Source: Desulfosporosinus sp. I2 (lineage in GTDB: Bacteria; Bacillota; Desulfitobacteriia; Desulfitobacteriales; Desulfitobacteriaceae). Taken from it: 38,662 bases of DNA. The position numbers and the translations under genes were made by a program. This document shows, one piece after another, positions 7,476 to 16,251 of the stretch; position 1 is the stretch's first letter; every line of letters begins with the position of its first letter. The notes under the pieces were generated by a model. It made no database searches. It saw nothing but the letters and a program-made list of their open reading frames with translations, and was not told the origin of the DNA. The DNA is taken from NCBI RefSeq assembly GCF_000960765.1, contig NZ_JYNH01000029.1, positions 1 through 38,662 on the forward strand, in the 5' to 3' direction.

Positions 7476-8242
7476 CAGACAACCTCCTCCCCTAAATAAG
7501 CCTCAATGACTTTGGGGTTGCTTTTAATTTCATCTGGTGCACCTTGAGCAATAATCATACCATAATCTAAAACATAGATGCGCTCACAGACCCCCATTAC
7601 TAAGGACATATCATGTTCAATTAACAGAATTGTAAGCTTGAACTTTTCCCTTATCCAGCGAATAAGATTCATTAGATCATGGGTTTCCTGGGGATTCATA
7701 CCTGCAGCTGGTTCATCGAGCAATAAAAGTTGGGGGTCTGTTGCTAGGGCACGAGCAATCTCCAAGCGGCGTTGTTCTCCATAAGGCAGATTTTTCGCGG
7801 TCTCTTCTGCCTTGTCATCGAGATTAAATATTTTAAGCAACTCCATGGCTTTGCGCTGCATTTCCGCTTCGCCAGAATAATAGCTCGGGAACCTAAAGAG
7901 CGCACTGAACGTGCTATAAGAAGTTCTTTGATGATAGGCGACTTTAACATTGTCAATAACGCTCAAATCGCTAAACAACCGAATATTCTGAAACGTGCGC
8001 GCCATTCCCCGCAGAGTGACTTGATACGGTTTAAGTCCGCTCACGTTTTTGTCCATAAACGTCATGGTGCCTTCAGTCTTTTCATACACCCCTGTGAGTA
8101 AATTAAAAACTGTGGTTTTTCCAGCTCCGTTAGGGCCAATCAGACCGATCAGTTCCCCTTGATTAATCTCAATATCTAAATTTGAAACCGCTTTCAAACC
8201 TCCAAAAGATTTAGAGAGATTTTCAATTTTTAGAAGTGGCAT
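7475..8242 (-). CDS. livG: Branched-chain amino-acid ABC transporter ATP-binding protein LivG
   Basis: Second ATPase of the LIV importer, about 255 residues. Motifs are Walker A GLIGPNGAGKTTVFN, the LivG-type signature LPYGEQRRLEIARALATDPQ, Walker B LLLLDEPAAGMNPQET and LLIEHDMSLVM. A GTG at 8249-8251 is also in frame, but I prefer the ATG at 8240-8242 (MPLLKIENLSKSFGGLKA). The gggtg ribosome site then sits 6 bases upstream, whereas it would be almost inside the GTG start. The start overlaps the livM end by 20 bases and the stop overlaps the livF start, indicating tight coupling. Confidence 0.96.
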   Translation of the reverse strand: MPLLKIENLSKSFGGLKAVSNLDIEINQGELIGLIGPNGAGKTTVFNLLTGVYEKTEGTMTFMDKNVSGLKPYQVTLRGMARTFQNIRLFSDLSVIDNVKVAYHQRTSYSTFSALFRFPSYYSGEAEMQRKAMELLKIFNLDDKAEETAKNLPYGEQRRLEIARALATDPQLLLLDEPAAGMNPQETHDLMNLIRWIREKFKLTILLIEHDMSLVMGVCERIYVLDYGMIIAQGAPDEIKSNPKVIEAYLGEEVV

Positions 8243-9176
8243 TTTTATCACCCTTCTTTCCTAGGAAACCTAAAGTAAATTCTTTTGTTCCCATTATTCC
8301 TGTCGGCCTAAAAATCATGAGTACGACTAAAAACACTGCGGTAATAACTAAACGCCATTCGGGAATACCTGCTAAAAGAGCTGAAATCAGAGTATAAACA
8401 ACCGCTCCTACGATACCTCCAGTTATGCTTCCTAGTCCACCCAGGACAACCATGACCAGAATATCAAAGGACTTCAGAAAGCTAAACGTCCCGGGTTGAA
8501 TGATATACATATAATTCGCATAAATCGCTCCAGCAAGTCCAGCAAAAAAGGCTCCGATTGTAAAAGCCATGACTTTGTATTTTGTAGTATTAACTCCCAT
8601 TGATTCTGCCGCAATTTCATTTTCGCGAATTGCAATACAGGCCCTGCCATGCGTTGAACCAACAAAGTTTTTAATTATCACCACACTAAACACCATTAAT
8701 AGAAAAGCCCATGTCCAGGTAATCTTACTTGGCAGGGTAAATCCTGCTGCCCCGCCTACTAATTCCATATTTAAGAAGACAATGCGGACGATTTCCCCGA
8801 ATCCTAGGGTTGCTATCGCAAGATAGTCTCCTTTAAGGCGAAGCGTAGGAAGTCCAACTAAAAGCCCTCCCAAAGCCGCCACAACTGCCCCAGTCAAAAT
8901 TCCCAAAAGCAACGGACCATGCATGATAGCGGTTACCATCGCCGAAACATACGCACCTACAGCCATAAAACCCGCATGTCCGATCGAAAACTGACCCGTG
9001 ATTCCATTAATTAAATTCAAACTCGTGGAGAGGATAATATAAATACAAATGAGGATTAAGGTTAGCTTATAGAAAGGAGGCATAATATCAAACACGATCA
9101 GCCCTTGTACAACTGCATATAAAAGAACAATCCCCAAGAGTGCAACAATATTTTTGCGGTTGAACCAGTTGCGCAT
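8223..9176 (-). CDS. livM: Branched-chain amino-acid ABC transporter permease LivM
   Basis: Integral membrane permease of the LIV importer, partner of LivH. The protein is strongly hydrophobic throughout with about ten predicted membrane helices. It has the family motifs NLINGITGQFSIGHAGFMAV, LRLKGDYLAIATLGFGEIVR and VVLGGLGSITGGIVGA. A GTG at 9183-9185, touching the livH stop, would give 320 residues. I prefer the ATG at 9174-9176 (317 residues), because an aggtgag ribosome site then has a usable spacing of 4-5 bases. The 3' end overlaps livG. Confidence 0.95.
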   Translation of the reverse strand: MRNWFNRKNIVALLGIVLLYAVVQGLIVFDIMPPFYKLTLILICIYIILSTSLNLINGITGQFSIGHAGFMAVGAYVSAMVTAIMHGPLLLGILTGAVVAALGGLLVGLPTLRLKGDYLAIATLGFGEIVRIVFLNMELVGGAAGFTLPSKITWTWAFLLMVFSVVIIKNFVGSTHGRACIAIRENEIAAESMGVNTTKYKVMAFTIGAFFAGLAGAIYANYMYIIQPGTFSFLKSFDILVMVVLGGLGSITGGIVGAVVYTLISALLAGIPEWRLVITAVFLVVLMIFRPTGIMGTKEFTLGFLGKKGDKNATSKN

Positions 9177-9185
9177 TTTACTCAC

Positions 9186-10076
9186 CTACACTTTCTCACG
9201 GACGTTTTTACCAAAAAGCCCGCTCGGTTTAATTATAAGCACGAGAATCAAGATGAGAAAAGCAACGGCATCGCGCCAAGTTGAGGCCCCTAAACCGCTC
9301 ACAATTGATTCGACCAAACCTAACATTAATCCACCAACCATTGCGCCAGGAATAATTCCTATACCTCCGAGCACGGCGGCTACGAATGCCTTCAACCCAG
9401 GTATAATCCCCATTAAAGGGTCGATGGTATTGAAGTAGACACCCATCAGTACGCCCGCTGCAGCCGCTAAGGCTGAACCAATTGCAAACGTAAAGGATAT
9501 AATATTATTAGTGTTTATTCCCATCAGTAATGCAGCATCTTTATCATAGGATACAGCACGCATGGCTTTGCCCACTTTCGTATATTGAACAGTGAAGTGC
9601 AAGAGAGCCATTAGCACAACAGCGGTTAATAGCATCACAATATCTCCATATTTAAAGTAGACACCGCCTAAAATATACCTAGTATCCGGGAAAACGGGAG
9701 GATAGGTACGCACTTGGGCGGTAACGACTATCATACCCCCATACTCTAAGAATAACGAAACCCCGATTGCAGTAATCAACGCTGCGATCCGGGAGGCATT
9801 TCGCAAAGGCTTGTACGCGATTCGTTCAATCAAAACTCCTAATAGAGCACAAGAAATCATCGAAAAAAGTAGTGCAGGCAAAAAAGGCAAGTGTAAGACT
9901 GTTACGGCAAACCAACCGGAATAGGCTCCCACCATCATTACGTCTCCATGTGCAAAATTAATTAGTTTGATGATCCCGTAGACCATCGTGTAGCCCAAGG
10001 CGATGAGCGCGTAGATACTCCCTAAAGATAAGCCGTTAATAATTTGCTGAAATATCTGGGTCGAGATACTATCCAA
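9186..10076 (-). CDS. livH: Branched-chain amino-acid ABC transporter permease LivH
   Basis: Membrane permease of 296 residues with about eight hydrophobic helices. LivH motifs are GLSLGSIYALIALGYTMVYG, IKLINFAHGDVMMVGAY, YKPLRNASRIAALITAIGVS and AVLGGIGIIPGAMVGG. The start appears to be TTG (10074-10076), as the next in-frame ATG is 30 residues in and would remove the conserved first helix. An agggagtg ribosome site lies upstream. The TAG stop is followed at once by the livM start region. A hairpin between livJ and livH (10119-10146) may reduce permease expression relative to the binding protein. Confidence 0.95.
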   Translation of the reverse strand: MDSISTQIFQQIINGLSLGSIYALIALGYTMVYGIIKLINFAHGDVMMVGAYSGWFAVTVLHLPFLPALLFSMISCALLGVLIERIAYKPLRNASRIAALITAIGVSLFLEYGGMIVVTAQVRTYPPVFPDTRYILGGVYFKYGDIVMLLTAVVLMALLHFTVQYTKVGKAMRAVSYDKDAALLMGINTNNIISFTFAIGSALAAAAGVLMGVYFNTIDPLMGIIPGLKAFVAAVLGGIGIIPGAMVGGLMLGLVESIVSGLGASTWRDAVAFLILILVLIIKPSGLFGKNVREKV

Positions 10077-10118
10077 AAAATTTCACTCCCTTTTCTGCGA
10101 AACCTTTCCAAAGTAGAA

Positions 10119-10146
10119 GAGAGAGGATGAAACCGTCCCCTCCCTC
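10119..10146 (-). terminator. Hairpin between livJ and livH
   Basis: GAGGGAGG pairs with CCTCTCTC (one G-T pair) around a 12-base loop, and the minus strand continues TTCTACTTTGG, a poor T tract. It is better read as an mRNA-stabilising or partial-termination hairpin that makes the binding protein more abundant than the permease. Confidence 0.45.
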
Positions 10147-10205
10147 TTTATGTTTACGGAACTATTCGCTATGCCTAAGATTAGGCCCCATAGATACGAA
10201 CTTTA

Positions 10206-11396
10206 TCACTTAGGTGCAACGCGAGTTAAAAACGTAGGTTTACCGTTTTTATTTTCCTTGATCACAGCACTCTTCTCAGGGTTATGTGTTTTAGGATCAA
10301 TGGTGATTTCCCCACCAACGCCTTTAAACCCTTTCATACCCTCCAAAGCAGCACGGATTTTTTCTGGTTCTGCGCTTTTACCATCTTCGATGGCTTTAGC
10401 GATAAGATTTGCTGCATCATAACCCAGAGCCGCCATAGCATTCGGTTCACTATTGAATTTAGCTTTATAGTCTTTAACAAACGTAGCCATGCCCGGGTCA
10501 TCCGTTGCAACATGATCACAATAGAACGTGTTGTTCAGCGCCTCAGCGCCTCCAATATTAAACAGTTGAGGATCATCCCATCCATCTCCACCCATAAACG
10601 GCATTTTCATGCCTAATTCACGAGCTTGCTTTACAATGAGTCCTACTTCTTGGTAATAGCCTGGCAACCATACCATATCTGGATTTTTAGCTTTTATTCT
10701 CGTTAGAATAGATCTGAAATCCTTGTCGCTACCAGCAACATATTGCTCTGTTCCGACAACTTGTCCATTTCCTTTAGTAAAATTCGTAACAAAAGCATCA
10801 GCTAGACCTTTTGAATAATCACTTTTTTGGTCAATAAGCACGGCTGCTGTTTTAGCTTTTAGGGTATTAAGAGCAAAGTTAGCTCCAACTTGACCTTGGA
10901 ATGGGTCAATAAAGCATGCACGGAAGACATAAGGGCGCACTCCTGAAGCGGGATCCATGGTTACCTTAGCGTTTGTTCCACTAGGTGAAATCATAGGGAT
11001 TTTATTATCCGTTACCACTGGCACAGCAGCCAGAGTGACAGAACTTGTCATTGATCCGATAACGGCAACAACCTTATCCTGTGCAACTAACTTCGTAACT
11101 GCGGAAGTGGATTCCCCTGCGTCTGACTTATTGTCTGCAGCAATTAGAACTAATTTTTTCCCTCCAAGAACCCCACCTTTAGCATTGATTTGCTCAAAGG
11201 CTAAGTTGATGGCATTCTGAGCCGCTTGACCAAACATAGCGGTTCCACCAGTAAGCTCTAGATTACCACCAATCTTAATTTCCCCACTACCGCTGCTACT
11301 ACTTGTAGCGCTCTTTTGGGCTCCACACCCCACAGCCATTGTTGCACTTAATAACGCAATCATCCCGAGTGATAAGACCTTGTGTAATTTTTTCAC
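10206..11396 (-). CDS. livJ: Branched-chain amino-acid binding lipoprotein LivJ (copy nearest livH)
   Basis: Extracellular lipid-anchored substrate-binding protein of the LIV importer (periplasmic binding protein fold type I), 396 residues. The N terminus has a basic start, a hydrophobic segment and lipobox AVGC, with the modified cysteine at residue 24. The mature part begins with IKIGGNLELTGGTAMFGQA, typical of Leu/Ile/Val-binding proteins. The start is GTG (11394-11396) with a strong ribosome site aaggaggag. It is a clear paralogue of the next gene upstream (shared KIGGNLEL, FRACFIDPFQGQVGANF, MPFMGGDGWDDPQLF-like blocks). Substrate specificity cannot be fixed from sequence. Confidence 0.95.
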   Translation of the reverse strand: MKKLHKVLSLGMIALLSATMAVGCGAQKSATSSSSGSGEIKIGGNLELTGGTAMFGQAAQNAINLAFEQINAKGGVLGGKKLVLIAADNKSDAGESTSAVTKLVAQDKVVAVIGSMTSSVTLAAVPVVTDNKIPMISPSGTNAKVTMDPASGVRPYVFRACFIDPFQGQVGANFALNTLKAKTAAVLIDQKSDYSKGLADAFVTNFTKGNGQVVGTEQYVAGSDKDFRSILTRIKAKNPDMVWLPGYYQEVGLIVKQARELGMKMPFMGGDGWDDPQLFNIGGAEALNNTFYCDHVATDDPGMATFVKDYKAKFNSEPNAMAALGYDAANLIAKAIEDGKSAEPEKIRAALEGMKGFKGVGGEITIDPKTHNPEKSAVIKENKNGKPTFLTRVAPK

Positions 11397-11471
11397 TCTC
11401 TCTCCTCCTTCTTTAGTCTAAATACAATTACTAGTTTTTTATGCTTCTATACACCCTCTCTTTTTTTATTA

Positions 11472-11509
11472 AAGCCCCAGTCATCGCAATAATGTAGTGA
11501 CTGAGGCTT
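11472..11509 (-). terminator. Hairpin between the two livJ genes
   Basis: AAGCCCCAGTCA (11472-11483) pairs with TGACTGAGGCTT (11498-11509) with one mismatch and a 14-base loop. The minus-strand tail is TTAATAAAAAAA rather than a T run, so this may be a processing or stability hairpin and not an efficient terminator. Confidence 0.4.
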
Positions 11510-11631
11510 CTCAACTTATTAAAACTACCTGGAAATTCCTTAATTTGACTCTATGCCTATCTTAGCTTTTGTGCTTGTTTTAGTCAATACCTTCTGAAGT
11601 AACAATTGCCCCATTTTCTGATTATTTCTAA

Positions 11632-12795
11632 TTATGGATTAACATGTGTCAGCAATGTCTTTTTACCATCAACCATTTGAAGAATGACCGCACTCTTGAC
11701 TGGATTGTGAGTTGCAGGATCTACGGTGATGGTTCCTGTTACCCCACTAAAATCTTTAGTGTTTTCCAAAGCGTCCCTTAGTTTATTAGCATCAGTACTG
11801 CCGGCCTTTTCAATAGCAGCAATGAGCATTTTAGCAGCATCATAACCTAGAGCTGCTAAGGCATCTGGCTCAGCGTTGTATTTGGCTTTATAAGCCTCTA
11901 CAAAAGGCTTTGTAGCCGGATCGTCTGCCCACATGTGATTGACGAAATAGGTTCCATTAAGGTTTGCAGGACCTGCTAACTCTGGCAATTTGGCAGAATC
12001 CCATCCATCTCCACCGACAAAGGGAACTTGAATGCCCAATTCTCGAGCTTGCTTTATAATTAATCCCACTTCATTGTAATAACCCGGGACAAATACGATT
12101 TCTGGATTGCTTGCTTTGATACGAGTTAACGTAGATTTAAAATCTTTGTCTCCGCCGACATATTGTGCAGTTTCGGTAATAGTCCCACCAGCGCCTTCAA
12201 GGACCTTTTTGAATTCCGCTGCCAAACCTTTAGAATAATCATCTTTCTGATCGATAAATATAGCAGCCTTCTTGAGCTTGAGGGTGTTCATTACGAAATT
12301 TGCAGCGACTTTACCTTGGAAAGGATCTAGAAAGCAACTTCTGAAGACCCATTTGTTAAGTGAACCATCTTTATTAACGGTAACTTCTGAATTCGTAGCC
12401 GTTGGCGTGATCAGAGGAATTTTGTTGTCTGCAGAAACTGGCACTGCAGCTTTTGTGTTTGAACTGGTTACTGCTCCAAGAACTGCAACAACTTTATCTT
12501 GCGTAATGAGTTTGGTGATCGCCGAAGTTGATTCTCCAGCTTCTGACTTATTATCGGCAGTAATAAATTTCAGTTGTTTACCGCCAAGAACTCCACCCTT
12601 TTTGTTCTGATCATCAAACGCTAAGTTGACAGAGTTTAAAACTGATTGTCCATAGGTTGCTACTCCACCCGATAACTCTAAGTTACCACCTATTTTTATC
12701 TCTGCCGACTCTTTCGGTGCTGAAGTACTTCCACAACCTGAAACTAGACCTAACATTAATACAGCAATACCTACTAATATTTTACTTCTTCTCAT
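11632..12795 (-). CDS. livJ: Branched-chain amino-acid binding lipoprotein LivJ (promoter-proximal copy)
   Basis: Second substrate-binding lipoprotein of the LIV system, 387 residues from the chosen start. The frame is open to an ATG at 12837. I choose the ATG at 12793-12795 (MRRSKILVGIAVLMLGLVSG, then C21) because it gives a standard lipoprotein signal with lipobox and has a gatggggg ribosome site; the upstream ATG has none. The mature domain starts EIKIGGNLELSGGVATYGQS. It is homologous along its full length to the downstream livJ, so a tandem duplication of the binding protein serves one permease set. It lies 235 bases upstream of the other livJ and is the first gene after the promoter at 12987-13015. 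Confidence 0.94.
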   Translation of the reverse strand: MRRSKILVGIAVLMLGLVSGCGSTSAPKESAEIKIGGNLELSGGVATYGQSVLNSVNLAFDDQNKKGGVLGGKQLKFITADNKSEAGESTSAITKLITQDKVVAVLGAVTSSNTKAAVPVSADNKIPLITPTATNSEVTVNKDGSLNKWVFRSCFLDPFQGKVAANFVMNTLKLKKAAIFIDQKDDYSKGLAAEFKKVLEGAGGTITETAQYVGGDKDFKSTLTRIKASNPEIVFVPGYYNEVGLIIKQARELGIQVPFVGGDGWDSAKLPELAGPANLNGTYFVNHMWADDPATKPFVEAYKAKYNAEPDALAALGYDAAKMLIAAIEKAGSTDANKLRDALENTKDFSGVTGTITVDPATHNPVKSAVILQMVDGKKTLLTHVNP

Positions 12796-12901
12796 CGCTA
12801 AACCCCCATCTTTTTTAAGTAAATCTATTTTTCCCATATAAAGATTAGCACTTTGCTATCAATGACACCTCCGTTTATACAAAACAAACTACCCAAAAAC
12901 T

Positions 12902-12925
12902 AAAAAATCCCGGCATTCATGCCAG
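12902..12925 (-). terminator. Terminator or attenuator hairpin in the livJ leader
   Basis: Minus strand: CTGGC-ATGAAT-GCCGG (12910-12925) followed by GATTTTTT (T run at 12902-12907). It lies 120 bases past the selB stop but downstream of a strong promoter at 12987-13015 and about 107 bases before livJ. It can therefore end selB transcripts and could also attenuate liv transcripts. Confidence 0.7.
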
Positions 12926-12937
12926 CTTGACCCCGAC

Positions 12938-13002
12938 GTAACAGTTATAATACAGACATTAAAATAACCTCGTTTTATGATTACTTATTTTATAACTGTT
13001 AC
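12938..13002. repeat. 13-bp perfect inverted repeat over the liv promoter
   Basis: GTAACAGTTATAA (12938-12950) and TTATAACTGTTAC (12990-13002) are exact inverted copies 39 bases apart. The distal arm overlaps the spacer and -10 of the candidate liv promoter; the other arm would lie about 30-42 bases into the transcript. This arrangement fits two operator half-sites or two binding sites of a repressor. Confidence 0.6.
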
Positions 13003-13015
13003 ACCATTGTGTCAA
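12987..13015 (-). promoter_or_regulatory. Strong sigma-A promoter for the liv operon
   Basis: Minus-strand TTGACA (13010-13015), exactly 17 bases, TAAAAT (12987-12992). Start of transcription is expected near 12980, giving a leader of about 185 bases before the first livJ. It lies just after the selB stop. Confidence 0.75.
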
Positions 13016-13044
13016 TTATTAAATTCTGTGTAATATAAGCCTAA

Positions 13045-14940
13045 TCAGTACAATTTCCTTTTATCACCAATCCGTCGTGTGATCTTTTGGTTATCGAAAT
13101 ATTCAAGTAAAGGGACCGCATACTTTCGTGAGACTCCCCACAATTCTCGTACGTCAGCTACTCCTACGTCGTTATGAGTACTCAAATATTCAATTAAACT
13201 ATCTTCAGCTTGTTTTAGATCATTATGGTTAAAATAAAATTGTTCAATATGTACCCATTCCTTAATTTCACACAAATATTGAGCATACTCTAATCCTTCA
13301 GTTTTTCTAATTCCACATTCTTCTGCAGTCGTAGAAAGATCTGGAGGCATGAGTTTATTACTATCCCACCTTTTGCGTAAGGCATCCAAATTTTTTCTAA
13401 TATTGGGGGGGATTACTACCCCTTCAATAGTTTGAACTTTACTGCCAATAACACGATAAAAGCCACGTACGCTTCCCAGCTCTAGAATTGTTTGCCAGTG
13501 CCGATGTGTCCAATTAAGTCCCAGTCTTGTTTTTAGTTCTTCTCTACTAATTCCGCCACGCAAAGGATTGGTTTCTTCGTGTTTTTTGACTACATCAATT
13601 AACTTTGAACGCCATTCCATGGCTGCTACAGTTCCCCAATAGAGAGGGTTATCATCTTCTAGCCATACTTCTACTCGCTTTAATTCCACCAGAGATTCTA
13701 GACTTTCCTTCAATTCTTGCTCGTTCACATGTAAACGATTCGCTAAATCCGCTCTACTTCGAGGTTCGTCCATCTCTCTTTCTAAAAGGTCGAGTGGATC
13801 TCCTTCGTCTTTAATTCTCATTTGGGCTAATACGTTTTCCTTAAAACGCTTTTCTTTAAAGTCTGCTACTCCGAGTACCTTCCCACCTGCAATTGTATGA
13901 GGTGGAGAATAGAACCTCAACACAAAGCGATCTCCGGGGGCAGCCAACACGCCTCTTTCTAAGAGAATTTGTGCAAACCCTTCCTTGCCTGGAGCCAGTT
14001 CCTCTTGATCCAAAAGATGCAATCTTCCAAGGATCTCCGTTGTACCAAGATGAAACCGTACTCTTTGCCGTTGAATCAAGGGCTTCTCTGCAGAAGGGAG
14101 GTTTGTAACCTTTAAATCTAAAATTTTCCCCACTTTAAAGGCCTTTGCCGACACCAATACTGAGCCTCGCTCAACCTCCGAAACATCCACCCCTGCAAGA
14201 TTGACGGCTACTCTTTGCCCTGCACCTGCTGAAGATGCCTTGTTGTTATAAACTTGTATTGATCGAACTTTTGCGAAGATATGGCTTGGCTCAATTGCCA
14301 ACTCCTGCCCCAGTTCTACTGTCCCACTATGAAGTGTTCCAGTTACAACTGTACCAAACCCCTGTATGCTGAATACTCGATCAAGTGGCATTCGGACTGG
14401 GCCAAATGCTTTTTTACCTTCTACGTCTGAAAGTAGCTCATCAATTGACTGACGTAGAACTTCAATTCCTTCCCCCGTTAGTGAAGAAACTCGACATATT
14501 TTGGCATTACCAAATGCCGTCTCCTTTAATCCTTCACGTACTTCTTCTTCCATAAGTTCAAGCCAATCTTGATCTACTAGATCCGCCTTGTTTAACACTA
14601 CAATTCCTCTAGGTATTCCTAGTAATGTCAAAATATCAATATGCTCTTGGGTCTGTGGCATTATCCCTTCATCGGCAGCAATCACGAGCAGTACTACGTC
14701 CATTCCGCTAGCCCCGGCCAACATCTGTCGCACAAACCGTTCATGCCCTGGTACATCGACAATTCCTACTTCTCGCCCACTGGGTAACGTCATGTGGGCA
14801 AATCCTAGTTCAATAGAGATACCCCGCTGTTTCTCTTCTTTCAATCTATCAGTCTCTATACCAGATAATGCTCGAATGAGTTGAGTTTTACCATGATCCA
14901 CATGCCCTGCAGTGCCAATTAAATAGTGTCTTACAGCCAT
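13045..14940 (-). CDS. selB: Selenocysteine-specific elongation factor SelB
   Basis: GTP-dependent factor that brings Sec-tRNA to in-frame UGA codons by recognising the SECIS hairpin in the mRNA. At 631 residues it is full length. Domain I has GTAGHVDHGKTQLIRAL (about 9-25), the DVPGHERF switch II motif and NKAD. Domains II-III follow (SIQGFGTVVTGTLHSG). The C-terminal third is made of winged-helix repeats (about 370-631), ending DNQKITRRIGDKRKLY, which bind SECIS RNA. The start is ATG with aagggg upstream. Its partner tRNA gene is at 4624-4721. selA and selD are not in the window. Confidence 0.97.
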   Translation of the reverse strand: MAVRHYLIGTAGHVDHGKTQLIRALSGIETDRLKEEKQRGISIELGFAHMTLPSGREVGIVDVPGHERFVRQMLAGASGMDVVLLVIAADEGIMPQTQEHIDILTLLGIPRGIVVLNKADLVDQDWLELMEEEVREGLKETAFGNAKICRVSSLTGEGIEVLRQSIDELLSDVEGKKAFGPVRMPLDRVFSIQGFGTVVTGTLHSGTVELGQELAIEPSHIFAKVRSIQVYNNKASSAGAGQRVAVNLAGVDVSEVERGSVLVSAKAFKVGKILDLKVTNLPSAEKPLIQRQRVRFHLGTTEILGRLHLLDQEELAPGKEGFAQILLERGVLAAPGDRFVLRFYSPPHTIAGGKVLGVADFKEKRFKENVLAQMRIKDEGDPLDLLEREMDEPRSRADLANRLHVNEQELKESLESLVELKRVEVWLEDDNPLYWGTVAAMEWRSKLIDVVKKHEETNPLRGGISREELKTRLGLNWTHRHWQTILELGSVRGFYRVIGSKVQTIEGVVIPPNIRKNLDALRKRWDSNKLMPPDLSTTAEECGIRKTEGLEYAQYLCEIKEWVHIEQFYFNHNDLKQAEDSLIEYLSTHNDVGVADVRELWGVSRKYAVPLLEYFDNQKITRRIGDKRKLY

Positions 14941-14961
14941 TTTAGTTCCCCTTACTAACGT

Positions 14962-14989
14962 GGTTTGACCAGAATCTGGTTAGTCAACC
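14962..14989. promoter_or_regulatory. Imperfect inverted repeat upstream of selB
   Basis: GGTTTGAC...CCAGA-A-TCTGG...GTCAACC, 22-49 bases before the selB start codon; the outer arms differ by one base in length. It could be an operator or a leader hairpin near the ribosome site. No T tract follows. Confidence 0.35.
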
Positions 14990-15167
14990 CCATATACTTA
15001 AACTTTCCTTGGGATTAAAGCCTGTTCTGTTTTCTATACGTTTTATTTTCTAAATAAATAGACAACCCTTTATCAACTTAGTATAAGTACTTCACTGATG
15101 TGTAATGCACTTTCTGATATTTCAACGCTCACGAATTTAACCCGATATAATCCGACTTTAGTAGCTT

Positions 15168-16202
15168 TTAACTTCTTCGCCAGTAATACAGAATTGTTGG
15201 TATTAAGACAAGTCCTAAATAGCCAAATAAGGGATAGACCAGTTGTACAATTTGTGAAAATTTTACGCCTGATAATGGTAAAAGAATGACTAATAAGCCA
15301 AGAGTTGTAGGTCCATAACTTAATTTACCTGAATCGACGACTCGGCTGACAAGACTAAAACCATTTCCCACTGCGGCTGTGATCATCGCTAACCAAAGAA
15401 CAACCACGTAGAAAAACGCTGGCCATTCCCCCAGCTTACCTGCAATAGCAACCATTGGAATTTCCAGAACCCATATATCCGGAAATCGTAATAATGAAGT
15501 GCCTATTGCAAAGGCAAATAGACCAAGGGCAACTCCCCCTAAAAGAGCGCCCAGACGTGCTCCTTTCTTCTGAATTTCACGCCCGAGCGAAGCAAAAACT
15601 ACCATTGCTAACGTCGCATTTAAGGATACATAAAGAACTGCCGACAGGATCCAATTTTTAATGATGGGATGTGGCATCATCGACGTAACATGCTCATTGT
15701 CCCCAGCGGAAATTAAGAAAATCGATGCTGCTGTAATCCCAAAGCAAAAGATAAACTTTACGGGTATTAGGACAGAGTTGATCCACAAAACCCCTTCACC
15801 ACGATACCATAGGGCTAAAGCAATGACAAAACACGTCAGTGAAATTCCTAGCCATCTAGAAAACCCGAAATATTCATTAAATAATGCTCCACTGCCTGAT
15901 ATCATAGCAACCATTCCTACAAACAGTAAGATGCTAACCAACCTATCCGCCCACCGTCCAAACTTAAAACCGAACAGGTGGTTAAAAAACTCATTATAAG
16001 ATGAAACTTTCCATCTCTCTTGTAGATCCAACGTACCCCACCCTATGAGTGAAAACAAAATAGAACTTAGAACTATTCCAACCAAACCCCAGTGACCAAA
16101 CCTAACAAAAAATTGCTGAATTTCTTGTCCAGAGGCAAATCCGGCCCCCATGACTGCTCCCACGTATGTAGCAGCAACCTGGAATGTTGTTTTCCATTGC
16201 AT
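15168..16202 (-). CDS. YkvI family membrane transporter-like protein
   Basis: Polytopic membrane protein of 344 residues resembling the YkvI family within the APC/LeuT-fold transporters; substrate unknown. The first helix carries the conserved broken-helix motif VGAVMGAGFASGQEIQQFF (about residues 14-32), similar to the substrate and sodium site of LeuT-fold proteins. About ten hydrophobic helices follow. The ATG has a strong ribosome site (ggagggag). It lies 227 bases upstream of selB on the same strand and is divergent from yyaC. The gap before selB shows no further gene. Confidence 0.85.
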   Translation of the reverse strand: MQWKTTFQVAATYVGAVMGAGFASGQEIQQFFVRFGHWGLVGIVLSSILFSLIGWGTLDLQERWKVSSYNEFFNHLFGFKFGRWADRLVSILLFVGMVAMISGSGALFNEYFGFSRWLGISLTCFVIALALWYRGEGVLWINSVLIPVKFIFCFGITAASIFLISAGDNEHVTSMMPHPIIKNWILSAVLYVSLNATLAMVVFASLGREIQKKGARLGALLGGVALGLFAFAIGTSLLRFPDIWVLEIPMVAIAGKLGEWPAFFYVVVLWLAMITAAVGNGFSLVSRVVDSGKLSYGPTTLGLLVILLPLSGVKFSQIVQLVYPLFGYLGLVLIPTILYYWRRS

Positions 16203-16251
16203 TCTAACTCCCTCCTCGCCATCATGCTTATGGCTAGCATAGGAATTTGAT

